64,000 bases of DNA. Origin: Pegoplata infirma. Lineage: Eukaryota; Arthropoda; Insecta; Diptera; Anthomyiidae. Each line of letters starts with the position of its first letter. The first letter of the stretch is position 1. The DNA lies in the NCBI GenBank assembly GCA_963921195.1, contig OY992537.1:95252736-95316735 (forward strand), written 5' to 3'. The notes under the pieces were generated by a model that saw only the letters and a program-made list of their open reading frames with translations, was not told where the DNA came from and searched no databases. The position numbers and the translations under genes were made by a program. This document shows positions 10,460 through 22,689 of this stretch, piece by piece.

Positions 10460-11870
10460 AGTTTAGGTTGTGTTAAAATGGTGACAAAATCGGCTAATGG
10501 CATTACGCTCCTCTTAATTTTGAACTTTAAAAATTGTTTACACGAAACTCCTAGCTGATCCTGTTTTCGATCTATTGCTAAATAATTACACTGTTCGACA
10601 ACAGAAACCTCTTAGTGAAACACTCAACCGATTCTCATAGATTTTGCTCTCCTGAATCCAAATCTACCATCCAATTTTTTGTAGCACGTACCGTTTTTGA
10701 GATATTCGCTGTTAAAAAGCCAAAAAACTAATAATTTCGCACTTTTGGTGGTCCACTGTCACAGATTCTTCCAAAAATATGACTTGATTTCATATAAAAT
10801 GGACCTCCAGATTCCAAAACTGCAAACCAAATTTTTTAGCATATTTCGTTTTCGAGATATTCGCGTTTAAACATTTTTCCAATCGCTCAAGCAAATATCT
10901 TGAAAACGGATCATGATAGAAACATTTGGATTCCAGTTTTGGAGTGCGAAATTATTGTTTTTTTTTACATTTTAACAGCGAATATCTCAAAAACGGTACG
11001 TGCTAGAAAAAATTGGATGGCAGATTTGGATTCAGGAGAGCAATATCTATAAAAAGCGGTTGGATATTTCACTGGGAGGTTTTTGTTGTCGAACAGTGTA
11101 ATTATCTAGCAATAGCTCGAAAACAGGCTATCAGCTAGGATTTTCGTGTATACGATTTTAAATCATAGATGGGACTAATTAGTTAAAGGGACCAATTAAT
11201 TGATGGTTTAATTACCATTTAATTGATGTCAATGGTAATGAAATTCTTTTCATTGCAATTGGTTGTATCAATTGTACCAATTAAATTACTAATCAATTTA
11301 ATTACTAATGAAAATTAAAAAACAAATAATTACCATTGGTATGGCATCACTTAAAAAAAATAATTACCATTAGCAAAAGTCGTCACAATATTGTCAAAAT
11401 CGTTAATATTTGGAAGTATCTGTTGTTTTTTGTTATATTGTGTTTAGTTTTTATAAACCAAACACACGTTGATTGCCTTTTTATAACACAAAATTTGAAA
11501 TTTTTATTTGCGTTTTGTTTTTTGTCTTTAACATTTTCATATTTTCTTCAAAAACATACTTTGATGTTTAAATTTTTAACTTTCCAAAAAAACAAAAATG
11601 TGCAAACCAATGGTTTTGAAACCAATTATAATTGGTGTTTTTCAACAATTGGTGCATTTCATTACCATTAGTAATTATTTTTTCAATTAAAAAAATTTAA
11701 TTACCATTAAATGGTAATGAAAATGTTTTCATTACCATTGATATCAACCAATGGTAATTAAATTTCAATGGTAATGAAAAATTCCCATCTATGTTTTAAA
11801 TGTTCAAAATTAAGAGGAGTTAAATGCCATTAGCCGATTTTGTCACCATTTTAACACAACCTAAACTTTC
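10460..11870. mobile_element. Large palindromic element interrupted by a hAT MITE
   Basis: The left arm (GTTTAGGTTGTGTTAAAATG onward) is mirrored by the right arm (CATTTTAACACAACCTAAAC). The inner arms carry CACTGTTCGACAAC / GTTGTCGAACAGTG and the GAGATATTCGCTGTT motif. The right arm is split by the 630-bp insertion at 11164-11793. The outer borders are approximate and imperfect similarity continues some 20-30 bp further out. No coding content. Confidence 0.7.
11164..11793. mobile_element. hAT-like MITE, CATAGATGGGA ends
   Basis: The left end CATAGATGGGA and right end TCCCATCTATG are perfect inverted repeats. An 8-bp TSD, TTTTAAAT, is at 11156-11163 and 11794-11801. Removing the element restores the palindrome arm it interrupts. 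Subterminal ATTACCATT/AATGGTAAT motifs are repeated many times on both sides. An 8-bp TSD with short TIRs is diagnostic of hAT-type transposition. A 111-codon frame inside shows no transposase motif. Confidence 0.85.
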
Positions 11871-11903
11871 TTGAAGAGGGGTGTGACCAGTCGATAAAAA
11901 AAA

Positions 11904-12122
11904 TCACTCCTGCCATACTGCTGACTCTCCCTTCATATAATTGCTGTTACCTTCATACAATTTTCAGCGGTTGTTTTAACGAATTGTTGGTGGCTACCGA
12001 TACTGGTAGGCACTGTGGATTAACATTAACTGGAGTCATTAGGGATATTTCTAATAATTGTTTGAAGATGTATGTCACCAATTTCATAAAGGGAGAGTCA
12101 ACAGTATGACAGCGGTGATTTT
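11904..12122. mobile_element. Small inverted-repeat element
   Basis: AATCACTCCTGCCATACTGC with CTGACTCTCCCTT at the left is mirrored by AAGGGAGAGTCAACAGTATG with ACAGCGGTGATT at the right. About 220 bp in all, with a non-repeated core. The TSD is not clear. Confidence 0.6.
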
Positions 12123-12188
12123 ATTTTGCCAACTTGGTGAAATTTCTTAAAATCTAAGAATTCGTCTTTAGAAATAATAAATCAAAAC

Positions 12189-12711
12189 TAGTGCCTACGG
12201 TCAGTACCGTAGTACCGGGAATACCGGTATTCCCGGTTCTCGGTATTACCGGGAAATGGTACCGGTTTCCCGGTTCTTAATTCATTCCCGGTATTCCCGG
12301 GAATACCGGTATTCCCGGTTCCGGTTCTGACGGTATTCCCGGGACTACCGGTATGTATATTTTGTAAAATTTTGTACAATTAAAATTTTGTCTTTGCTTT
12401 TACCAAAAACAAATACAAAACATGTGAAAAATACCATTTCCATTTTATTTTTTTAATTTAAGAAAAAATAGTTACATGATTTTTAAATAATTCTACAAAC
12501 ACAACTAAATATTACTGAAATACTGATTAAATAGAGTAATTTTAATATTTTAAGGTATAGTTTTTTTTTTTGGTTTTTGAGAACCGGTACCAGGATCAGA
12601 ACCGGGAATACCGGTATTCCCGGGAATATATCAAGAACCGGGAAACCGGTTACAGAACCGTGAATACCGGTATTCCCGGGAATACCGAGAACCGGGAAAT
12701 GGGGGGCACTA
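12189..12711. mobile_element. hAT-like MITE with ACCGGTATTCCCGG repeats
   Basis: Ends are TAGTGCC and GGCACTA, with an exact 8-bp TSD ATCAAAAC at 12181-12188 and 12712-12719. Both subterminal regions are built of GGGAATACCGGTATTCCCGG-type palindromic units, far more GC-rich than the surroundings. The centre (12365-12580) is plain AT-rich DNA. Repeated subterminal motifs are typical transposase-binding arrays of hAT elements. No transposase is present. Confidence 0.85.
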
Positions 12712-12949
12712 ATCAAAACCTAAGAAATTGTCGATACAAAAATTTATTAAAGTCTTAAAAAAAATTCCCAACGAAAGCCCTAAAATATGATAAACGTTTT
12801 AAGAATCTGGGAATTTTTATAACCTAGGGATAAAAATTTTAGAATCTAATAATGTCTCAAAATCAAAGAATCATTCTGAAAAAATTCCTTAAAATCTAAG
12901 AATTCTTTCGTATCGAAATTTGGAAAAATTAATAAAATTAAAAAAAAAA

Positions 12950-13637
12950 CAAGTAAGAGTGTTAAATTCGGCTGTACCGAATCTTTTATACCCTCCAACA
13001 TGCAAAAAAAATAAAATAAAAATGAATGGGCGTTTTATTTTTTCTTTGGGGAGGGGGGTCGTGGTGATTGGGGGAGGGGACAAATTTCCTCTCAAATATG
13101 TGTTTAAAAATTTATTTTTATGCTTTTTGCACTAAAGAAATGCAAGTTTATCATAATTAATTTTTTTTTTATTCTCCGCCCATTAAAGGGGGCCGGACCA
13201 AAAAAACGACATTTTCTAACTCTCATGGTCCAAATGCAGGACTTTGAACATCTTGATGCATATAAATGTTGAATTTGTTCAACAAAAAGACAAAAAATCA
13301 TGTAAAAAAATTATTTTTTTCAGAGGTTGGTTTAGTTCTTTAAGGGGGAATTTTTTTCCCCCTGGTTCGATTTTGCCTATTTCCGAACTTAACCTGCCTA
13401 GGACCATAAGACATATTCGTGCCAAACTTGAGGAGTCTATCTCTTTTATTTTGGACTGTATCGTGTTAACTACAGACGGACGGACAGACGGACGGACGGA
13501 CATCGCTAGAATGTCTTAGAATCGATCACTGATCAATAATATATATACTTTATGGAGTCCCCGACCGATATTTCGATGCGTTACACACGGAATGACAAAG
13601 TGAGTATACCCCCATACTGTAGTTGGAGGGTATAAAA
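12950..13637 (+). repeat. Dispersed repeat family F1, copy B
   Basis: It begins CAAGTAAGAGTGTTAAATTC, with the hairpin ATTCGGCTGTACCGAAT and ACCCTCCAAC, and ends GTTGGAGGGTATAAAA. The conserved interior includes TTCCGAACTTAACCTGCC and the GACGGACGGACGGACAT run. Confidence 0.8.
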
Positions 13638-13639
13638 AT

Positions 13640-14260
13640 TCTATAATGAAAATACCTCAGAATTTATTTTTAGAAAAAAATCTAAGTATCTAAGAGTTTA
13701 TAAAGTTTTAAAATTATCTGATAATTTTTCAATTAGAAAATTCTTTTAGTATCTGGGAATTTCTCTCTAGGAAAAATATCTGAGAATTTATTTATAAAAA
13801 AAAATATCTTAAGAGTACGAAAATTTTTTTAAAGAAAAATAATATCTCTCCGCATTTGAACTATTAAAATCAATATAAAAAAATTGATTACAATTTGAAA
13901 ATTTTACTTTTAATTGGAATTTGAGCCTTTTCTATATAAAAAATATTTCAGACTTTGAAAACGTTTCTGCAGAAAAATACACATCAGCATTTTAGAATTT
14001 TCAAAAAAAAAAAAAAATCTGCAATTTATTCAATGGAAAAAATATCTGAGAATTTTCCTACAAGCAAAATATCGTAGAATCTTTCTTTAGGAAATATTTC
14101 ATAAAATATCTAAGGATCTGAGAATTTTAATATAAAAGAACTTTTATATAAGAATTTCTCAGAATCTGTGAATTTTTCTATCAGAAGAATTGCTCAGAAT
14201 CTGAGAAATATCCTATACAAACTGATAATTTTTCTAAAATAATCCCTGCAAACAAAACGA
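13640..14260. repeat. Degenerate TCTGAGAATTTT satellite
   Basis: Loosely repeated AATCTGAGAATTTTTCTATAxAAA units, related to the arrays at 21195-22410. Divergence is high. The same pattern extends, more weakly, from 12760 to 12945 on the other side of repeat F1 copy B. Confidence 0.5.
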
Positions 14261-14263
14261 TAA

Positions 14264-14619
14264 CAAGTAAAAAAATAAAATTCGGCTTTGCCGAATATAT
14301 TGATACCCTCCACAATGTAATAGAAACATTTTAGCACATTCAACATAACCTAAAAATACAAAATGCTTTATAATTCGGCTGCTGGTTGACATATGTGAAC
14401 ATAATGGAACACCAAATGGTATTTAATCAAGTACGAACATATTTTTTGACAAAATAGGAAAAAAATCGCGGATTTTTTTTTTTCGTGGAAATTTTTTTTC
14501 AAAAATTTTTTTTTTTTTCAAAAAGTAATTTTTTTTTAAATAAAGTTCTTGCAATAATCTTTTTGAAATTGTGGAGGGTATCACTACATTCGGCAAGGCC
14601 GAATTTTACTTTTTTACTT
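14264..14619. mobile_element. Repeat family F2, short copy with both termini
   Basis: It starts CAAGTAAAAAAATAAAATTC, with hairpin ATTCGGCTTTGCCGAAT and GATACCCTCCACAA. It ends with the inverse: TTGTGGAGGGTATCACTACA, GGCAAGGCC and TTTTTTACTT. Each end thus carries a hairpin inside a TIR of about 55 bp. Relatives are at 51629-52234, 58889-59503 and, interrupted, 41100-42985. F1 shares the same end architecture, so the two families are probably distantly related. Confidence 0.7.
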
Positions 14620-14769
14620 TGGAAAAAATCTATAATAAATCTTTTTCTGAGCTCACAAAGCATATTTAAATGTCTGCACTAAAATTTTATGGCGGATCTT
14701 TCTTAAGAACATATTAATCCCTTAACTGTCATATTAAGGGGTCAGCTTTGTCCTTGCTTTTAATACATA

Positions 14770-17700
14770 CACTTGGCAGCATAAGTCTGCGTACACAGGC
14801 TTTGCCTTACAAAAACCATCAAAAAAATACGTTAAACAATAGATTTTTTTAACCAACGTTAATGACATATTATTTTGTATACTTCAGACTATTAAAATAA
14901 CAAAAAGCCAATTTTTAATAGTCCGCGATTAACAACATCAATGCAAAAAAACAAAGTCATTCATTTAAAACCAGAAGCAAAAGTCTGCGTACAGTATCGT
15001 TTGAGGTTAGTTTTCTAACTAAGTTTTTCATTTTTAACAACTAGTGGGATAGTCTTTATGCTTTAGATCCTCTGCTAGTCTTTTCTGCATTGATTGTACC
15101 AATTTTGTAGTTTCTGCGGATTTTATATTTCACCAAGCCTGCTCCATAACCTCTTTCAGCATCGCTTTTGATGTTATTTGATGTGTACCAATTTTTTCCG
15201 AGAATTTCCAACAAATGATCAATAGAGTTGAGGTCTGGTGATTGGGTAGTAGTTTTTTTATTGTTTGGATGTATTATTAACAGACAAGGGAAAAGTGTAA
15301 AACTTAAAACTCTTCAATGAAAAAAAACCAAAAGTATTTTTTTCAAAAAAATTTAATTCAATTTTTAAATAAATTTCCTACAATTTTAAAATAAAACTCG
15401 GTACCGAGTTTTAAAAATAAAACTCCGAAATAAAAAGAGTTTTATTTTCATACAATTAATTTTATTTTAAGTTAACAAAAAATATTTTTGGTTTTTAAAA
15501 TTTTTATGTAAAATAGTATATAATATGATAAAATATGACCTCACGAAATAGTAAAATTATTTGAAACTAAATTCATCTTATTTAAATTTATTAATACTCC
15601 TCATAGAACTCTTATTTGTAAAAAAATAACTTTCTATTAACGAAATATTGCACTAAAAAAGTGTTCTCTTAATATTTTGTTGGTTTTTTGCATAAAAAAT
15701 ATTTTTGCAAAAATCGCGTATAAACTTTAAAAAAAAATGTATACAGCAAAATTAAATGTATGAACTAAATAGATTTTACCCTCCTAATTTTAAATCTGCT
15801 TTAAATATGCGTTTACAGTTTTTAAGATATTCTCGTTTGAAGATTCAAATAACCGCTTATTTAGTACTTTCTGTAGTTCCACTCTTACTTATTCGAAAAT
15901 TGGAACCAGAAAATTTTTTGGGTAGTAATAGACCTCGTGAACCCAGATTATTTCGATCCATTTTCGAAATATTCGAGACTGGAAATAAATACTGTAAACA
16001 AATTTAAGCATCAATGACCACTAGTGAGAAAAGTAATGGATACAGACGCACCATGTCTTTAATATCTAAGAACTTGCTAATTTTGAACAAAAGATTCAGC
16101 ATGTGTAACTGTTCCAAAACCAATAAAACGAAGATTTAAATAATATTATTTTTCTTAAGGGGGGTTTAAAGAAAAAATAAACAGCCTTTATGCGATAAAA
16201 AATAAAAGCGCAATATTTTTTTATTCTGTTTTTTGATTTGAAAAATAATTAATTGCAATATTTTTAAAATTTCATATCACAAAATTTGATGAACTGAAAT
16301 ATCCACTTAATTGTAGAATGTTTTTTTAAAGGAAAACGGTACTGGACCGATTTTGATGAAATATTTTTGATTTGTAGATTATTAAATTCTCTAGTACTTA
16401 TCCTGGACATTTTTTAAAATTTTGACCTAATTGTGTTTTTTTGAAAGAAGAAAAGTACGTTTTTTAAGTTTATATTAGCATAATTTCAGCAAAAATCAAT
16501 ATTTTTCAAAAATGGCTAGTAGGTACTAGAGAATTTAATAATCTACAAATAAAAAAAAAAATCATCAAAATGGGTTCAGTAGTTGTTGCTGTACAACTGC
16601 ATCCGATTTTCTCTTAAAAAAAAGAAATTCTTGTTGACCAAATTTTGTGTAATAAAGTTTTAAAAATATTTTAATAATTCATCTTGAAAATAAAAAAACA
16701 GAATTAACCCATTTTGATCCTCTGTTCGATTTTTCGAACAGTAGAGAGCATCTTTTTCAAAAAAATATTTATGTACGAAAAATGTGGAATTTCGAGTAAA
16801 TATGGTTACGAATGTTAAGTCTCATCTTTCTGCAATTGAAAAAAAATATCCCCACTTGACCACCACAATTTATATGTCCATGACATGCAATGCAAATCAG
16901 CACAGAAATTGTTTCAAGCAAAAACTAAAATTTTGCATTTTTTGATTTTCGGCTTTTAATTTTTTTCATCAATTTAAAATTTTTTTAGATTTAACTTGTT
17001 ATCCAATTCCGCTAATTTGAATCATTTTGAAACTATTTATTTTGAAAATAATGAAATAAATTATTAAAATAGCAAATAAATCCAAATATTAAAATTTCAT
17101 AAATAGTTGAAATGCAGGCTTTTCTGGGATAACGGCACATTGAAATTTTTTTTGACAAGATTTTTGAGATCTGCGGGTGCTAATTAACCTAAAAAAGTAC
17201 CTTTTTCCAAAAATGAAAAATAAAATTGAATCTTGGTCCAAAATGGGTTAAAAAATATTGCGTATTAATATTTTTGTAGCTGTTTAAAAATTTCTCACGT
17301 TAAGACTAATTTTTTCCTTTATACCCCCCTTAAACCTAATGAAAATATTTAAGATGAGATACATTATATTTATCGAAACTCTAATTAATATACATATCGT
17401 GAACCTATATTCAAAATATGCCAACTCAAATTTGACCGAAATGAGTTTCCGATGGCAAATAGCTCCCCTATGCAATACCCATCTGTGGTAAAAATTTCAG
17501 AGCAAAAAAATAATTTGTTGTCGTTTTACATCCATTTTTGTTATTCTGCTAACTCAAAGTACATATTTTTTTGGTGGAAATAAATGCCAACTCCCATTGT
17601 AAATTTCCAAAAATTTTTCAAAAAATTTTTTAAAAAAAATTAGACCACATATCTTACTGCATTTGCCATGCTAAACACGAATCTTTTAAAGATTTTGATA

Positions 17701-18935
17701 TCTAATGACTGGTTCTCGAGATATTGCCATTTTGAAAATATCTGTAAATAGTGTTTGCAAAAAAAAACTTGCTTATGTTAATGTAACTTTCAAACTATTT
17801 ATCAGATTGAAACATTATGAATGGGGCAAATAAAGTCAATGATATAAGCTTTCAAAATAGCTAGTTTGGAGTGACCCTATTGCAATACAGCGTGAGTTAC
17901 AGAGTGCCAAAGTTGACAACCCTGAGATTAAAAGGCTTTCGGAGCTAGTAACTTTTAAAAATATGCAAAGTTTTTTAATTTTTTGTTCAGTTTTTGCAAT
18001 TACCGTACTAAGGATAACAAAAACCAAAAAAAAAAAAATTTTAAAAATTTTTCCAAAAAAAAATTATTTTTATTTTCCGACAAAATATGCCAACTCTAAA
18101 AAAATATTTGTTTTTTGATATAGTAATAAATGCCATCTCTGAAAAATACGCAAACAAGTGCAAAATATGAAAATTTTTGCATAGGTAAACATTGTTTAGA
18201 ATATTTAAACCATGTTATGGAAGGTACATTGTTAATTTTTACAATAATTAGCGAAATAACTAGTTTTTTAGCTCTCCTGAACAGTAAGCTTTTTCGAGTT
18301 GGCATTTATTGAATATAGTTCGACGATATATTTATATTATTTTCCAAAATAATACCAAAATAAATTTCTTTCTATTTTTAAGGTAAAATAAAACTCTTTT
18401 TTTTGAGAGAGTTTTATATTTGAAATTATAAAACTCCAAAATTTTTAAGAGTTTCATTTTTTGAAATTATAAAACACCAACATTTTTAAGAGTTTTATTT
18501 CAAAACAAAATTAAATTTGAGTAATTTAAACATTTTTTTAATAAAGTACGGAGTTTTTCCTTGTCTGATTATTAAGCAGCCAAATCTTCGCAATATCAGC
18601 GTTATATTTGGAGTAATTTTTTTATTTGAGGAGATAATCACCCTAGAGACCCAATCTGATTGAAATTTTCTTTAAATTACCTTTAAATATATCTAGGTAA
18701 CCTTTCCTATCCATCATAGACTCAATTAATTGCATTTGTCCAACTCCACTTGCAGCCATGCACCATCAAACCATTATAAATCCACCCCTATATTTTACAG
18801 TACCACACAAGTTTCATTTTTTAAGACCTGTACCAGTTTTTCTCCACACAATTTGTCTTTCCATGATTCCAAATATACAAAATTAACTTTCATCTGGAAA
18901 TTTGACTATTTCCCAGAATGAAAGAGGTTTAAAAA
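14770..18935 (-). pseudogene. Tc1-like transposase relic split by a hAT insertion
   Basis: Minus-strand reading with frameshifts gives Tc1 transposase signatures in order. First, upstream of the insertion: MAASGVGQMQLIESMMD and GYLDIFKGNLKK (18600-18750). Then, downstream: QSPDLNSIDHLLEILGKNW (15185-15250) and the C-terminal AETTKLVQSMQKRL region (15060-15130). The SPDLNPI motif surrounds the last catalytic acidic residue of Tc1/mariner DDE enzymes. A probable TIR, CACTTGGCAGC, follows TA at 14768-14769. The reading frame is broken by stops and by the insertion at 15281-18567. Confidence 0.8.
15281..18567. mobile_element. 3.3-kb hAT-like element, CAGACAAGG ends
   Basis: The left end CAGACAAGGGAAAA and right end TTTTTCCTTGTCTG are inverted. 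The 8-bp TSD ATTATTAA is at 15273-15280 and 18568-18575. Removing the element rejoins the Tc1 relic exactly. Subterminal repeats of AGAGTTTTATTTT occur at both sides (15400-15450, 18380-18500). The size could fit a once-autonomous hAT, but I see no transposase motifs. The interior carries an inverted segment (16300-16650) and five TGCCAACTC-type motifs (17415-18310), so it may itself be a nest. Confidence 0.8.
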
Positions 18936-19330
18936 GGAAATTTCTGTGGTAATGTAAAGTATAGGGGTGGTGGTATAACAGTTTGGATGTGAATAGTGGC
19001 AAGTGGAGTTAGACAAATGCAAATAATTGAGTCAATAATGGACAAGAGGGTTTACCTAGATATATTTAAAGGCAATTTAAAGAAAATGGTGATAAGATTT
19101 GGTCTCCAGGGTGATTTTCCCCTCTTACAAAAAAATTACTCCAAATATTCCGCTGATATTGTAAAGATTTGGCTGCTTTATAAAACATCCAAACAATAAA
19201 AAACTACTTCCCAATCACCAGACCTCAACCCTATTGATCATTGGTTGGATATTTTCGGAAAAAAATTGGTACACATCAAGTTATGTTCAGATGTTTTTGA
19301 AAAAACTTTATGACAATTCTTTTATATTGG
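18936..19330 (+). pseudogene. Second Tc1-like transposase relic, head to head
   Basis: Plus-strand reading gives VASGVRQMQIIESIMDKRVY, LDIFKGNLKK, then LQGDFPLLQKNYSKYSADIV and, after a stop, SQSPDLNPIDH. The catalytic Asp expected where LLQKNYSKYSA lies is missing. The copy is inverted relative to the relic at 14770-18935 and shares the same inner end, so the two form a head-to-head pair. Tc1-like sequence runs to within about 100 bp of a kinase splice donor (19427). Confidence 0.75.
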
Positions 19331-19427
19331 ATCTTTGTGTTGTTGATATTTGTTCAGAAAAATTACCAAAATTCTTGGATTATCTTAAGAACAAAATAAT
19401 AAAATTTATGTTAATAACAATACTTAC

Positions 19428-19561
19428 ATCGTAAATTTCTTTAGCACATGACTTTGGTTTCTCTAATATAATACCGCGTTGGACACGTTCAACAACTTCG
19501 GTATTCTTAAGACGGCCATAAGGCATTTTGCCGCATGTGAAGACTTCCCACATAAGGACAC
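19428..19561 (-). CDS. Btk29A: Btk29A kinase exon, C-lobe (subdomains IX-X)
   Basis: Between a TTTTAAG acceptor and a GTAAGT donor. It completes the Gly codon split from the previous exon, then reads VLMWEVFTCGKMPYGRLKN and ends KSCAKEIYD. This is the tyrosine-kinase C-lobe with the W-E-x-F motif and the YxR/K loop. Residues 457-500 of the visible 532. The donor opens a 9.1-kb intron loaded with mobile elements. The phase is 0 at its 3' side, matching the terminal exon. Confidence 0.95.
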
Positions 19562-19588
19562 CTTAAAATAAGAAAACAACCAAATTTA

Positions 19589-19867
<279 letters not shown>

Positions 19868-19919
19868 CTAGAGTGAAATAAAAAAAAAAGATTTATTAAT
19901 GATTGATCATAGACTTTCA

Positions 19920-20943
<1,024 letters not shown>

Positions 20944-21137
20944 CATGAGATAAACCTGCTGTGGGTGGTACTGGACGATCACAAGGTGAGGATTTTAGGC
21001 GACATGCTAAACCTCCAGAATTATGCCGATGATAGTTGATTAAATCTGGTATAGTTTCGCAGCAATGTTTTTCACTTAAATAATATTCACCACGAGCATT
21101 TTGTTTAATATGATAATGTTTAACATGTGATTGGGGA
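20944..21137 (-). CDS. Btk29A: Btk29A exon, second half of SH2 and SH2-kinase linker
   Basis: A TTACAG acceptor follows a T-rich tract, and the donor is GTAAGT. It reads PQSHVKHYHIKQNARGEYYL, then SEKHCCETIPDLINYHRHNS and GGLACRLKSSPCDRPVP. The HYHI strand and the IPDLINYH helix are the beta-D to alpha-B portion of SH2 domains, which bind phosphotyrosine peptides. The linker PVPPTAGLSH joins it to the kinase exon. Residues 199-262, with split codons at each side that match the neighbours. Confidence 0.95.
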
Positions 21138-21194
21138 CTGTAATAAAAGAAAGAATAATTAATTTAGTAATTTAGATCAAATATTTAGTAGAAT

Positions 21195-22410
21195 ATCTTT
21201 TTATACTGAATAATGTTTCCTTTAGAAAAATTCTCAGTTGCTAAGAAGTGTTTCCTTAGAGAAACTCTCAGAATTCGAGGCATTTTCCGATAGAAAAATA
21301 CTCAGATTTTGACAAGTCTTTCCTATAGAAAAAATTTCAGATTCTGAGACCTTTTTACTAAAGAAAAATACTCAGATTCTAAGACATTTTTCCTGTAGAA
21401 AAATTCTCAGATTCTGAGACATTTTTCTTATAGAAATATTATCATATTCTAAGACATTTTTCCTAAAGAAAAATTCTCAGATTCTGAGACATTTTTCCTA
21501 AAGGAGAACTCTCAAATTCTGAGACATTTTTCTTTAACAAAAGTTCTCAGATTCTGAAACATTTTTCATATAGAAAAATTCTCCGATTCTGAGACATTTT
21601 TGCTATAGAAAAATTTCTATGGAAAAATTCTCAGATTCTAGAACATTTTTTCCACAGAAAAATTTATCAGATGCTGAGACATTTTTCCTATAGCAAAATT
21701 CTCAGATTCTGAGACATTTTTTTCTATAGAAAAATTCTCAGATTCTAAGTCATTTTTCCTATAGAAAAATTCTCAGACTCTGAGACATTTTTCATACAAA
21801 AAAATTCTCCGATTCTGAGACATTTTTGCTATAGAAAAATTCTAAGGTTCTGAAACATTTTTCTATGGAAAAATTCTCATATTCTAGAACATTTTTTCCA
21901 CAGAAAAATTATTAGATGCTGAGACATTTTTCCTATAGCAAAATTCTCAGATTCTGAGACATTTTTTCTATAGAAAAATTCTCAGATTCTAAGACATTTT
22001 TTCTAAAGAAAAATTCTCAGATTCTAAGACATTTTTTTCTATTAAAAAATTTTCAGATTCTAAGACATTTTTCTTGTAGAAAATTCTCAAATTTTGAACC
22101 ATTTTTCCAAAAGAAAAATTCTCAGATTTTAAGACATTTTTTCTTAAGAAAAAAATTCTATAGAAAAATTCGCAGATTTTTAAATTTTGAGACATTTTTC
22201 CTATAGAAAAAAATCTCAGATTCTGAGACATTTTTCCCCTAAGAAAAATTTTCAGATTCTAAAACATTTTTCCAATTAAAAAACCCTGAGATTCTAAAAA
22301 TTTCTCAGATTCTGAGACATTTTTTCTATAAAAAAATTTCTCAGATTCTGAGACATTTTTCCTATAAAAAAATTCTCCGATTCTGAGACATTTTTCCGAA
22401 AGAAAAATTT
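21195..22410. repeat. 37-bp satellite array in the SH2 intron
   Basis: About 30 units of the form TCTCAGATTCTGAGACATTT, each followed by TTCCTATAGAAAAAT. Each unit has the palindrome CTCAGATTCTGAG. It fills nearly the whole 1.3-kb intron that splits the SH2 domain. The same unit appears near-perfectly at 42987-43480. Confidence 0.85.
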
Positions 22411-22439
22411 TATTAAAAATTCAATACGACTTTACTTAC

Positions 22440-22568
22440 ACTTTGGTATGCAGCGATAGTGTGTATAAACCTTTTGTTGATGATTTACGCACCACAAAAC
22501 AGCCTTCTTTATCACCTTGTTTTAGCAAGGATTCAGCCCGTTGACGTGACATATCACCAACGTACCAT
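22440..22568 (-). CDS. Btk29A: Btk29A exon, first half of SH2
   Basis: A TTCCAG acceptor and GTAAGT donor bound this exon. It reads WYVGDMSRQRAESLLKQG, then DKEGCFVVRKSSTKGLYTLS and LHTKV, with split codons completing Glu at the start and Val at the end. WYVGDMSR is the SH2 entry typical of Tec/Src kinases. FVVRKSS is the FLVRES-equivalent, with the Arg (in FVVR) that contacts phosphotyrosine. Residues 156-198 of the visible protein. The splice phases agree with both neighbours. Confidence 0.96.
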
Positions 22569-22689
22569 CTGGAAAAGAAAGAACAAATTAAATACAGAAT
22601 TTCAGAAATTGTATATGTAGGAAAAAAAGTTAGCAAATTTTTGTAATACTCTGCAAAAATATTTTTAATTTTAAGTAAGAGGCTAAACA

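Noticed and set aside
11336..11671. 111-codon frame in the hAT MITE 11164-11793
   Set aside because: Phe/Leu/Ile-rich translation of AT-rich DNA without transposase motifs or homologous copies.
15756..16007. Possible hAT transposase fragment in 15281-18567
   Set aside because: The 83-codon frame lacks the C-terminal hAT dimerisation motifs and any zinc-finger pattern on either strand.
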